NCBI GenBank assembly: GCA_900290255.1
Contig: OMOD01000111.1
Coordinates: 89,021-153,020, forward strand
Direction: 5' to 3'
DNA: 64,000 nt
DNA from: Candidatus Sulfotelmatobacter kueseliae
Lineage (GTDB): Bacteria; Acidobacteriota; Terriglobia; Terriglobales; Acidobacteriaceae
Under the pieces are notes generated by a model. The model was not told the DNA's origin, searched no databases, and worked only from the letters and a program-made list of their open reading frames with translations. Below are positions 27,551 through 35,615 of the stretch, piece after piece (within the stretch, counting starts at the first letter, position 1; each line of letters opens with the position of its first letter). A program made the translations under genes and the position numbers.

Positions 27551-28864
27551 ATGAACTCCTTGCACTTTTCAGCCGGGAAGAACCGGATCGTTCCGGTTCT
27601 TCCCGCTTTTCTTATTTTCGTCTTTCTTATTCTTGTCGTGGCCGCGGTCGCCCAGGACCTGCCCTCGGCCAAACCAGAGGCGGTCGGGCTGTCTTCCGAA
27701 CGGCTGGAGCGAATAGGCACGACCGTCCAGCGCAGCATTGATGACAAGCGGATCGCCGGCGCAGTCACGCTGGTGGTGCGGCACGGCAAAGTTGCCTGGT
27801 TCAAGTCGCAAGGCATGATGGACCGCGAAGCCGGCAAGGCAATGCGGCCCGATGCCATGTTCCGCATCTGCTCGATGAGCAAGCCCATCACCAGCGTGGC
27901 CGTCATGATTCTGTACGAAGAAGGCAAGTTTCTTCTCGACGACCCGGTGTCGAAGTACCTGCCCGAATTCAAGAATCCCAAGGTGCTGGTGAAACCCGCG
28001 TCGGGCGAGCCTTCTTCGATTTCGGCGACCAGAGAAATCACCATTCGCGATCTGCTTCGCCACACCTCAGGGCTGACCTACAACTGGAATGGCGACCTGG
28101 GCGCGATGTACGAGAAGGCCGACGTGGCCAGCGGCCTGCTTCAGTATGACGGCACGATTGGCGACAGCGTAAAGCGTCTCGCCGGCCTTCCCCTTCTGTT
28201 CAACCCCGGCGACCGCTTTGAATACAGCCTCGGCGTGGACGTGCTGGGGCGCCTGGTGGAAGTCGTTTCCGGCATGCCGCTCGATGAATTCTTCCGCACT
28301 CGCATCTTCGAGCCGCTGGGGATGAAGGACACCTATTTTTATCCGCCGGAAAACAAACTCGACCGCCTCGCCAACGCTTATACGTACTATCCGGACAAAG
28401 GACTGAATCGCTTTCCCGATACTCCCATCCGGGAAGGGACTTTTGTGTATTCTGCCGACTATCCTGCGCGCGGTCCGAAGAAACTGTTCTCCGGCGGCGC
28501 CGGCCTGGTCTCCACCGCGATGGATTATGCCCGCTTCTGCCAGATGATGCTCGATGACGGCAAGGCCGGCAACACACGCCTGTTGAGCCGCAAGTCGGTC
28601 GAACTCATGACCCAGGACGCGCTGGGAAAGATCAGCCCTGACCAGGGCTTCGGTCTCGGCTTCGGAATCGAAGGCATCAAAGCGTCGCTCTCTGAACTGG
28701 GATCGCCCGGCGAGTACAACTGGGGAGGATTTTTCTACACCGGTTTTACCATCGACCCGAAGGAGCAGATGATCGTCATCTTCATGGCGCAACTGCATCC
28801 TACAGGTGACTTGGCGCTGGACCACGAAGTCCACGTGCTGGCATATCAGGCGATCAGCGATTGA
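27551..28864 (+). CDS. Exported serine beta-lactamase-fold hydrolase
   Basis: 437 residues. ATG 27551 is favoured by GGGAGG placed five bases before; ATG 27539 is also in frame. Signal segment (VLPAFLIFVFLILVVAAVAQ), then the class C beta-lactamase/EstB fold with S108-x-x-K111 (ICSMSKP), a second motif in RFEYSLGVDVLG with Tyr, HTSGLTYNW, and the KTG-like strand WGGFFYTGFTID. Such proteins are usually esterases or peptidases rather than true beta-lactamases. Part of the run 25450-30241. Start lies 19 bp after the oxidoreductase stop. Confidence 0.9.
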   Translation: MNSLHFSAGKNRIVPVLPAFLIFVFLILVVAAVAQDLPSAKPEAVGLSSERLERIGTTVQRSIDDKRIAGAVTLVVRHGKVAWFKSQGMMDREAGKAMRPDAMFRICSMSKPITSVAVMILYEEGKFLLDDPVSKYLPEFKNPKVLVKPASGEPSSISATREITIRDLLRHTSGLTYNWNGDLGAMYEKADVASGLLQYDGTIGDSVKRLAGLPLLFNPGDRFEYSLGVDVLGRLVEVVSGMPLDEFFRTRIFEPLGMKDTYFYPPENKLDRLANAYTYYPDKGLNRFPDTPIREGTFVYSADYPARGPKKLFSGGAGLVSTAMDYARFCQMMLDDGKAGNTRLLSRKSVELMTQDALGKISPDQGFGLGFGIEGIKASLSELGSPGEYNWGGFFYTGFTIDPKEQMIVIFMAQLHPTGDLALDHEVHVLAYQAISD

Positions 28865-28900
28865 AGTGAGAAGCAGCGCTGATCGAGATCGGAGCACATC

Positions 28901-30241
28901 ATGCCTGAATCTTCACAAATGAACCGCCGAGACTTTCTGGGCAAATCTGCCGCAGTGATCGCCGGGGGCGCGGTCCTTCCCCGCACCGCGCTGTCTTACG
29001 CGAAGACCCTCGGGGCCAACGATCGCATTTCTCTCGCCCACATCGGTGTAGGGAACCGCGGCGGAGAACTCGAGGAGATCATCTCCAAACTGAAGACTGC
29101 TCACAACGTCGAGATGACTGTGGTTTGCGATCTATGGAAGGGGAACCGCGAGAAAGCTGTGGCCACCAATACCGGTTATTACGGCCGGGCCCCGCGCGCC
29201 GTGCAGTACCTGGAAGAAGTCCTCGCCATGAAGGACGTGGATGGGGTGCTGATCTCGACCCCGGAGCATTCGCACTCGCCCATCCTGAAAATGGCCGCGG
29301 AAGCAGGTAAGGACGCCTACGTCGAGAAACCTATGGGCAACGTGCTCGCGGAAGCCAAAGCCGCGCGCGACGCTGTGCTCCAAGCCAAGACCATCGTCCA
29401 GGTTGGCACGCAGCATCGCAGCGAGCCCTATCCGAACGCGGCGCAGGAGGTCATCCGCAGCGGCGTCCTGGGCGATATCAGCAAAGTTGAAATCGAATGG
29501 AACTACCACGGTCCGCGCTGGCGCGGTCGGCCCGAGGTAAAGCAAATTCGCGAGCAAGACACAGACTGGAACAAATGGCTGCTTACCAAACCGGCTCGCC
29601 CGTTTGATCCGCAACTGTATTTCGAGTTTCGCCTTTACCGGGAATTTTCCAGCGGTATTCCCGACCAGTGGATGAGCCACGCCATCGATCTGGTGCACTG
29701 GTTCATGGACGACTATTTCCCCAAGTCGGCTGTTTCTCATGGCGGCATCTTCGCGTGGCACGATGGCCGCGAAAATGCCGATACATTTCAAGCGCTGCTG
29801 GAGTATCCGAAGGGCTTCCTCGTCAGTTATTCCACCAGTTTCGGCAATGACGCGCCCAGTTTCACGCGCTACATGGGCAAGAATGCGACGCTCGTCAACA
29901 TCGGCGGAGAGGGCAGCCCGCGCTACCAACTGGTCGAAGAGAAAGGGACGCACGAAGACGACTCCGACATTGACCAGAAGAGAAAGTCGAGGTACATCCT
30001 CCTCCCTGGGCAGACGGAACTTCCACCGATGGGCATTGACGACCTGTCGCTGGAGCACATGGCGAACTGGTTCGACTGCATGCGTTCGCGCCGGCAGCCT
30101 GACTCCCCGGTGCACAATGGTTTTGCCCACTCTGCGGCCTGCATCATGGCTGCGCAGGCATACTGGTCGGGGGAAAAATTGTATTGGGATGCGAAGTCGG
30201 AAGCGATCGTGGATCAGCCGCCGAATCAGCCGGTGACTTAG
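28901..30241 (+). CDS. Second Tat-exported Gfo/Idh/MocA oxidoreductase
   Basis: 446 residues. Tat motif NRRDFLGKSAAVIAGGAVLP, Rossmann start ISLAHIGVGNRGGE, DVDGVLISTPEHSHSPI, signature VEKPMGNVLAEAKAA and QVGTQHRSEPYPNA. It shares the fold and signal type of the protein at 26188 but belongs to a different subgroup (WNYHGPRWRGRP, IPDQWMSHAIDLVHWFMDD). Two different exported oxidoreductases in one operon suggests oxidation and reduction steps on the same sugar. Its stop overlaps the convergent oxidase gene by four bases. Confidence 0.92.
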   Translation: MPESSQMNRRDFLGKSAAVIAGGAVLPRTALSYAKTLGANDRISLAHIGVGNRGGELEEIISKLKTAHNVEMTVVCDLWKGNREKAVATNTGYYGRAPRAVQYLEEVLAMKDVDGVLISTPEHSHSPILKMAAEAGKDAYVEKPMGNVLAEAKAARDAVLQAKTIVQVGTQHRSEPYPNAAQEVIRSGVLGDISKVEIEWNYHGPRWRGRPEVKQIREQDTDWNKWLLTKPARPFDPQLYFEFRLYREFSSGIPDQWMSHAIDLVHWFMDDYFPKSAVSHGGIFAWHDGRENADTFQALLEYPKGFLVSYSTSFGNDAPSFTRYMGKNATLVNIGGEGSPRYQLVEEKGTHEDDSDIDQKRKSRYILLPGQTELPPMGIDDLSLEHMANWFDCMRSRRQPDSPVHNGFAHSAACIMAAQAYWSGEKLYWDAKSEAIVDQPPNQPVT

Positions 30242-31437
30242 CCGGTACGCTCTAGATTCCACGCGCGCGGCACTTCAACATAGGAGCGGTCCAGTGCCTC
30301 AGCCGAACAGCAGCCGAGCAACCGGACGGTGCGCTCCACGTCCGCGTGGAGAATTTCCAGTGCCCGAGCGACGCCCGGTTGTCCTGCCGCGGCTAGTCCG
30401 TAGGCATAAGCCCGCCCAACCAGTACGGCGCGCGCGCCCAGGCAGAGGGCTTTCACAATGTCGGCGCCGCGCCGGATGCCGCCATCCATCAGCACTTCCA
30501 CCTGGCCTTTGACCGCCGCAACCACCTCCGGCAGCGCCCGCAGCGTAGGAGACACCGAATCGAGTTGGCGACCTCCATGGTTCGAGACTACGACCGCGGC
30601 CGCTCCTTCATCCACTGCACGCTTGGCGTCATCGCCGGTGAGAAGCCCTTTGACCACAATCGGACCACTCCAGGACTCGCGGATCCATCGCAGGTCGTTC
30701 CACGTTACGGCCGCCTGCGCCAAAGCCGCCGCCACATCAATCAGTTCCATCGGCCCCTTGCCGGGGACGACAATGTTCTCAAGCTTGGGCACACCGCCAT
30801 CGAGCAGAAACGAAGCCAGCCATCCGGGATGGGCAAGTATTTCGGGCAGATAGGGGATCTTCGCAAACAGTGACGGCCCGAGCAGCGGCTTCATGCCATT
30901 GCGCGGATCGCGTTCGCGCATCCCGGCCACCGCCGTATCCACCGTGATCACCAGGGCGGAAAAGCCGGCGCGGCGAGCGCGGTCCAGCGCGCCCTCGGCC
31001 GCTTCCCGTCCTCCCAACAAATACAACTGGTACCAGACGGGACCTTGCGATGCGGCTTTTACATTCTCTAGTTTGTGACCGGAAATCGTGGAGAGGATGT
31101 AGCCCGTCCCGGCTTCGCCGGCCGCGCGAGCGGCTGCCACTTCTCCCCCGGGATGCATCAGGCGGCTATAGCCGACGGGAGCAAGCATTGCCGGAAACGA
31201 AATTTGCTGTCCCACCACCTGCGTCTTCAGGCTGCAATCAACGCTAGCCACTGCTCCGCGCGGGCGAAACAGCACGTCGCCAAAAACCCGGCAATTCTCG
31301 CGAAGCGTCGACTCAGCTTCCGCGCCGCCGTCCAGATAATCGAAGACAGCCTTGGGCACCCGCCACCGTGCCATTCGCCGCAGGTCTTCAATGTTGACGA
31401 TTCGTTCAGCGCTCAGCGCGTGACTGGCAGCAGTCAT
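30238..31437 (-). CDS. FMN-dependent alpha-hydroxy-acid oxidase/dehydrogenase
   Basis: 399 residues with the full family pattern: VPKAVFDYLDGGAEAE, FPAMLAPVGYSRLMHPGGE, GYILSTISGHKLENV, QLYLLGGRE, VITVDTAVAG, VVKGLLTGDDA, the catalytic SNHGGRQLD and GGIRRGADIVKAL. Oxidises L-lactate, glycolate or a related 2-hydroxyacid. The residues that separate lactate dehydrogenase from glycolate oxidase cannot be settled by eye. No signal peptide. Single gene facing the sugar operon. Confidence 0.9.
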   Translation of the reverse strand: MTAASHALSAERIVNIEDLRRMARWRVPKAVFDYLDGGAEAESTLRENCRVFGDVLFRPRGAVASVDCSLKTQVVGQQISFPAMLAPVGYSRLMHPGGEVAAARAAGEAGTGYILSTISGHKLENVKAASQGPVWYQLYLLGGREAAEGALDRARRAGFSALVITVDTAVAGMRERDPRNGMKPLLGPSLFAKIPYLPEILAHPGWLASFLLDGGVPKLENIVVPGKGPMELIDVAAALAQAAVTWNDLRWIRESWSGPIVVKGLLTGDDAKRAVDEGAAAVVVSNHGGRQLDSVSPTLRALPEVVAAVKGQVEVLMDGGIRRGADIVKALCLGARAVLVGRAYAYGLAAAGQPGVARALEILHADVERTVRLLGCCSAEALDRSYVEVPRAWNLERTG

Positions 31438-31562
31438 TTCTGGACTCTTGGGGGAAAGTCGGTGGGCGACCTCAACCGAGGATCGCGAGGCAGCCCTCCA
31501 ACTGGCTGACGACCCTCGACCTTACCAGAATCGCCGCGCAAACGCACGGCCCGTTCAAGCTG

Positions 31563-31714
31563 GGTAGTGGGTCAGTTTGAGTTTTATCCTCATGTGAGGC
31601 GTCATCCCGAAGGCCCGCGCTTTCACCCGCGGGCCTGAAGAACGGCTGCGCTCGGGATGACGCCGTCGCAGAAGGTAAGGTGAGGATGGTCAGAATTCAA
31701 ACTGAGCCACTACC
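31563..31714. mobile_element. MITE-like element with terminal inverted repeats and 8-bp target duplication
   Basis: 152 bp bounded by GGTAGTGG at 31563 and CCACTACC ending 31714. The ends continue as imperfect inverse arms of about 30 bp (left ..GTCAGTTTGAGTTTTATCC, right ..CAGAATTCAAACTGAG). Inside is GGCGTCATCCCGA...TCGGGATGACGCC with AGGCCCGCG...CGCGGGCCT nested. TCAAGCTG stands directly outside each end (31555-31562 and 31715-31722), as expected for a target-site duplication. It encodes nothing. It sits 53 bp before the M64 peptidase start. Confidence 0.8.
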
Positions 31715-31766
31715 TCAAGCTGGCGCGACAGAATCAAGCTGGCTCAACAGCGGTACAATTTCTGCC

Positions 31767-33209
31767 ATGAAACCAAACGCTCGGATCGTGGTGTCCTTCT
31801 TCTGTTTTGGCCTTCTCATTTTGATTACTGGTTTTGCGCCCGTCGCTGCCCGTAGGCCCGGAGTTGCCGCCGCGGCCATGCCGCGAACCATGCGTGTGGA
31901 TTACTACCACACCGGAAACTCAACCAGCCAGTGGTTCAGCCTGGATCGCGTCGTCATTGAACCGCTGGATTGGCCGGGAAATCCCGGCCAGGCGATTGAC
32001 GAGACTCAACTCGGCAATTACCGATTTGACGTTCGGGACCAGGCGAGCGGAAAACTACTGTACTCGCGCGGTTTCAATTCCGTCTTCGGTGAGTGGAGCA
32101 CGACGGAAGAAGCGCGGCACGCCAACCGCACGTTTTCCGAGTCGCTGCGCTTCCCCACACCCGTCGTACCGGTCGAGATCGCTCTGGAAGAGCGCAAGGA
32201 GAGCGGCTTTCAGGACGTCTGGAAAATCGTGGTCGATCCCAAGGACAAGTTCGTGGACACGTCCCTCCCGCCCTCGCCCGGCCCGCTGCTGGAACTGCAG
32301 AAGATGGGTGCTCCCGCAGACAAAGTCGATCTGCTGGTTCTGGGCGATGGCTACACGGCAAAGGAGCGCGGGAAATTTGAGAGTGACGCGCACCGCTTCA
32401 TGGAAATGCTGTTCTCGACCTCACCCTTTCGCGAGCATCGCAAGGATTTCGACGTTTGGGGACTTTGTCCGGCGGCGGAGGAGTCAGGCATCCCGCGGCC
32501 CTCGAGCGGAATTCACCGGCGTTCGCCGCTGGGCACTTCCTATGACACATTCGGCACCGAGCGCTACGTGCTAACCACCGAAAACCGCGCGCTGCGCGAT
32601 GTGGCCTCATTTGCGCCCTACGAATTCATCGAGATTCTCGCCAACGGCGCGACCTATGGCGGCGGAGGAATTTTCAACCAGTTTGCCACGGTTGCCATTG
32701 ACAATCTCTGGGCCGGATACGTCGGCGTGCACGAGTTCGGTCACGAGTTCGCGGCGCTGGCCGACGAATATTACACCTCCGATGTCGCCTACTTGCCGCC
32801 CGAGCACAAGACCGAGCCCTGGGAGCCGAATGTCACGGCGTTGCTCGACCCCGATAAATTGAAGTGGAAGGACCTGGTGGAAAAAGGAACTCCTATTCCT
32901 ACGCCGTGGAATCAGGAGGAATTTGATCGCTTCGAGCGCGGCATCCAGCAGCAGCGCAAAGAACTGCGGGCCGCCGGGAAACCTGAAAAAGAGATGGAAG
33001 AATTGTTCCGCAAGGAACGCGAAAAAGAAGATGCCATGCTCGGCTCCGAGAAGTTCGCCGGCAAAGTGGGGGCGTTCGAGGGTGGCAACTACCAGGCTAA
33101 GGGCTATTACCGACCGGAGGTGAACTGCATCATGTTTACTCGCCACACTGCCTTCTGCGCGGTCTGCCGGCGGGCGATTGAGCGGGTGATCGGGATGTAT
33201 GCAAAGTAG
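31767..33209 (+). CDS. Exported IgA-type metallopeptidase, family M64
   Basis: 480 residues from ATG 31767. Signal segment IVVSFFCFGLLILITGFAPV, an N-terminal beta domain (TMRVDYYHTGNSTSQWFSLD, typical of M64 N-domains), then the peptidase: VDLLVLGDGYTAKERGKF, TSYDTFGTERYV and the zinc site HEFGHEFAALADEYY (H322, E323, H326). A Lys/Glu-rich insert (residues about 380-430) precedes FTRHTAFCAVCRRAIERVI. Secreted protease, target unknown. The longer frame upstream begins in the MITE-like element and is rejected. Confidence 0.9.
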   Translation: MKPNARIVVSFFCFGLLILITGFAPVAARRPGVAAAAMPRTMRVDYYHTGNSTSQWFSLDRVVIEPLDWPGNPGQAIDETQLGNYRFDVRDQASGKLLYSRGFNSVFGEWSTTEEARHANRTFSESLRFPTPVVPVEIALEERKESGFQDVWKIVVDPKDKFVDTSLPPSPGPLLELQKMGAPADKVDLLVLGDGYTAKERGKFESDAHRFMEMLFSTSPFREHRKDFDVWGLCPAAEESGIPRPSSGIHRRSPLGTSYDTFGTERYVLTTENRALRDVASFAPYEFIEILANGATYGGGGIFNQFATVAIDNLWAGYVGVHEFGHEFAALADEYYTSDVAYLPPEHKTEPWEPNVTALLDPDKLKWKDLVEKGTPIPTPWNQEEFDRFERGIQQQRKELRAAGKPEKEMEELFRKEREKEDAMLGSEKFAGKVGAFEGGNYQAKGYYRPEVNCIMFTRHTAFCAVCRRAIERVIGMYAK

Positions 33210-33263
33210 GAATCGGGGAAGCACATCCTTATCCCTTATCCCTTGAAGCGAAGGGAGCAAATC

Positions 33264-33857
33264 ATGAGCCAATTCATTCTCGATCCGCGAAGCACTGCGG
33301 TTGTGGTCATCGATATTCAGAAGGGTATCGTCGGGATGCCGGGCGCCCCACACTCCACGGCAAGTGTGGTGGCGAACTGCGCCCGCCTGGTCGAGGCAGC
33401 CCGCCGCCTGGCAGCCCAGCCCGTATTAGTGCACGTGGGCGGATCGCGAGACGGCGCCGACCGCTTGAAGTTAACCGTCGACCAGACTTGGTCAGGACCT
33501 GCGCCGCTCCCGGCTGACTGGAGCGACCTTGCGCCTGAAATCGGCAGCCATCCCCGCGACATCGTGATCTTGAAACGCCAGTGGGGAGCCTTCTACGGCA
33601 CCGATCTCGAATTACAGTTACGCCGCCGCAAACTTTCGACCATAGTTCTTTGCGGCATTGCCACCGAGTTCGGGGTGGAAAGCACCGCCCGCGACGCTTA
33701 CGAGATGGGCTATGAACAAGTGTTTGCTGAGGACGCTATGACCGGGCGCAATGCAGACAGTCACGCCAATTCGGTGACCCGGATTTTCCCCCGCATGGGA
33801 CGGGTGCGGCGTACAGAAGAAATCATCGCGGCGCTAGAGAACAGCCAGCGGACCTAA
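33264..33857 (+). CDS. yecD: YecD-like isochorismatase-family hydrolase
   Basis: 197 residues; AAGGGAGCAAATC before ATG 33264 supports this start over 33243. Aspartate D18 in VVVIDIQKG and the lysine in ILKRQWGAFYGTDLELQLRR are the first two triad residues. The third position, Cys in most family members (GVATxxCV), is Gly here (CGIATEFGVESTARDAY), exactly as in E. coli YecD, whose long motif KRQWGAFYGTDLELQLRRR is shared. Reaction unknown; without Cys it may act like isochorismatases of the EntB type. Confidence 0.88.
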   Translation: MSQFILDPRSTAVVVIDIQKGIVGMPGAPHSTASVVANCARLVEAARRLAAQPVLVHVGGSRDGADRLKLTVDQTWSGPAPLPADWSDLAPEIGSHPRDIVILKRQWGAFYGTDLELQLRRRKLSTIVLCGIATEFGVESTARDAYEMGYEQVFAEDAMTGRNADSHANSVTRIFPRMGRVRRTEEIIAALENSQRT

Positions 33858-33881
33858 GCGCTACCGGCGGCGGCGATCCTG

Positions 33882-34640
33882 CTACCTCGTAGTTGACTTG
33901 CCTGCCACCCCACTTCTTCGCCGCGCTTCCTCGCAGGCCTCGATCGGATCACGGCCGGTGACTTCCTTGTACCAGGCAGGATGAAACGTCCACGCCCAGG
34001 CTTCGCTCACTGCGCCGCGGATGATCGCCTGGAAAGTGCCTGGTTCGCCAATCGTGCTGAGGTATATGTGGATGAAAATTCCGCCCAGCATGATCAGCGC
34101 GGAAATGTCGTGCAGCACGTAACTGACGGCGACCGCCCAGCGCCCGAACGTGCGCGCGCCCATCCACAGGATGATTCCAGTGATCAGGTAAACCACGCAG
34201 CCGCCGACGATCTCCCAGAACTGCACTTTCTGCCCGGCGTTGAAAAAGCCGGTGTCGGGCGGGTCGTGCTTCTCCTTGCCGCCGACGATCTTTCCGAGAT
34301 TGCGCATCCAGCGGGTGTCCGCCGCCGTCCATTTCATCGGCTTGATCCAGTTCAACGTCTGCAACCCGAAGAAAATGACAAACCCCAGTCCAAACCAGGG
34401 ATGCATCTCGCGGCTGAGCGGGCCGCCTCCGAAAATAGGCGTAAACCAGCGGAAAAGCCATGGCATATAAATGCCAAACCCAGTGAACAATGCCAGGAAA
34501 AAGAAGAGGGCGACCATCCAGTGCAGGAAGCGCGTATAGACGCGGTGCCGCAGCAACTCGCCTTCGTAAACCTCGGTTTGCCCGATCTGATCAAATACCT
34601 GGCGAGTTTTGTCGTCGAAACGCTCGATAGCGGTGGACAT
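33882..34640 (-). CDS. fdnI: Formate dehydrogenase cytochrome b subunit (gamma)
   Basis: 252 residues. ATG 34640 overlaps the beta-subunit stop (TGATG), so translation is coupled; the longer frame to 34778 runs inside fdnH and is rejected. Four membrane helices (about residues 40-62, 80-98, 145-165, 180-205) and heme-ligand histidines in RFLHWMVALFFFLALFTGF, EMHPWFGLGFVIFFG and SYVLHDISALIMLGGIFIHIY match FdnI/FdoI cytochrome b556. It takes electrons from the Fe-S subunit to the quinone pool. Last gene of the alpha-beta-gamma operon. Confidence 0.93.
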   Translation of the reverse strand: MSTAIERFDDKTRQVFDQIGQTEVYEGELLRHRVYTRFLHWMVALFFFLALFTGFGIYMPWLFRWFTPIFGGGPLSREMHPWFGLGFVIFFGLQTLNWIKPMKWTAADTRWMRNLGKIVGGKEKHDPPDTGFFNAGQKVQFWEIVGGCVVYLITGIILWMGARTFGRWAVAVSYVLHDISALIMLGGIFIHIYLSTIGEPGTFQAIIRGAVSEAWAWTFHPAWYKEVTGRDPIEACEEARRRSGVAGKSTTR

Positions 34641-35545
34641 CAGCTTTCCTTCTCCGGCAGCGGCTTCGCGAGCGGCGGTTCCGGTTGCGGCCGGCGCGGT
34701 CCCACGGTCACGTAGTGCAGCAGAACTCCCAGCAAGCCGAACAGCGCAAACGTTCCCAGCACTGGCTTGAACAGCCACTTCCAGACGGTATAGCTCCAGG
34801 GAATAACCGGATTGCTCGGCAACCCGCCGTAGCGCTCGGGATCGGTCGCATCGTGCAAAACGTAGACAACGTGTGTACCGCCGATCGATTGCGGATCATA
34901 CACTCCGGCCTGCGCGAATCCGAAGTTCTCGCGAAGTTGCCTGGCCCGTTCTTCCGCGATGTATTTCATGTCGTCCTTGGTGCCAAACTTCAGGCATCCG
35001 GTCGGACACGCCTTGATGCACGCCGGTTCCAGGCCCTGGCCGACGCGGTCGGAGCACAGCGTGCACTTGTAGACCTTCTTGGTCGCGGGATTGAACTTGG
35101 GAATGTCATAGGGACATCCCGAAACGCAGAACTCGCAGCCAATGCAGTTTTCCTGCTGGAAATCGACGATGCCGTTGGTGTATTGCACAATCGCGCCGTC
35201 GGCGGGACAGGCCCTGAGGCAGCCGGGATCGGCGCAGTGCATGCACTGGTCTTTGCGCATGAGCCATTGCACCGTGCCGTCTTCGCGCTGGTGTTCGTTG
35301 AACTTGATCAGGTTCCAGAAATTCCAGCGCGTCTCCGGCATCGTCTGGTACGTGTTGTCGAAGGTGGTGGGACTGAACGGCATGTCGTTCCACTCGACGC
35401 AGGCGACCTCGCAGGCCTTGCAACCGATGCAGATCGTCGTATCCACCAGCTTGCAGACTTCCGGATCGCGCTGCACGCCGAAGCCGGCCGACGGCCCGGA
35501 GTGGCCTGAGATCTGCCTGATCTGAAGTGTCTTGCGGTCGCTCAT
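34640..35545 (-). CDS. fdnH: Formate dehydrogenase Fe-S subunit (beta)
   Basis: 301 residues. Four ferredoxin-type cysteine groups: CIGCKACEVACVEWN, CMHCADPGCLRACP, CIGCEFCVSGCPYDIPK and CTLCSDRV...CIKACPTGC, for four [4Fe-4S] clusters. A C-terminal transmembrane helix (WLFKPVLGTFALFGLLGVLL) anchors it. Passes electrons from the molybdenum subunit to cytochrome b. The gap of 70 bp to fdnG holds a hairpin. Confidence 0.95.
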   Translation of the reverse strand: MSDRKTLQIRQISGHSGPSAGFGVQRDPEVCKLVDTTICIGCKACEVACVEWNDMPFSPTTFDNTYQTMPETRWNFWNLIKFNEHQREDGTVQWLMRKDQCMHCADPGCLRACPADGAIVQYTNGIVDFQQENCIGCEFCVSGCPYDIPKFNPATKKVYKCTLCSDRVGQGLEPACIKACPTGCLKFGTKDDMKYIAEERARQLRENFGFAQAGVYDPQSIGGTHVVYVLHDATDPERYGGLPSNPVIPWSYTVWKWLFKPVLGTFALFGLLGVLLHYVTVGPRRPQPEPPLAKPLPEKES

Positions 35546-35551
35546 AATTTC

Positions 35552-35613
35552 GGGTGGCGCAGCGCTTCAGCGCTGCGATCAAGCCCAACTCCAAACGCGG
35601 CTTTAGCCGCTGA
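35552..35613. repeat. Hairpins in the fdnG-fdnH gap
   Basis: GCGCAGCGCTTCAGCGCTGCG (35554-35574) is a near-perfect stem and GCGGCTTTAGCCGC (35598-35611) a second. Intra-operon position suggests mRNA processing or a brake that lowers fdnH-I relative to fdnG. Same style as hairpins at 6211 and 16307. Confidence 0.5.
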
Positions 35614-35615
35614 GG

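Noticed and set aside
31680-31766. Upstream extension of the M64 peptidase
   Set aside because: It starts inside the MITE-like element and would bury the signal peptide.
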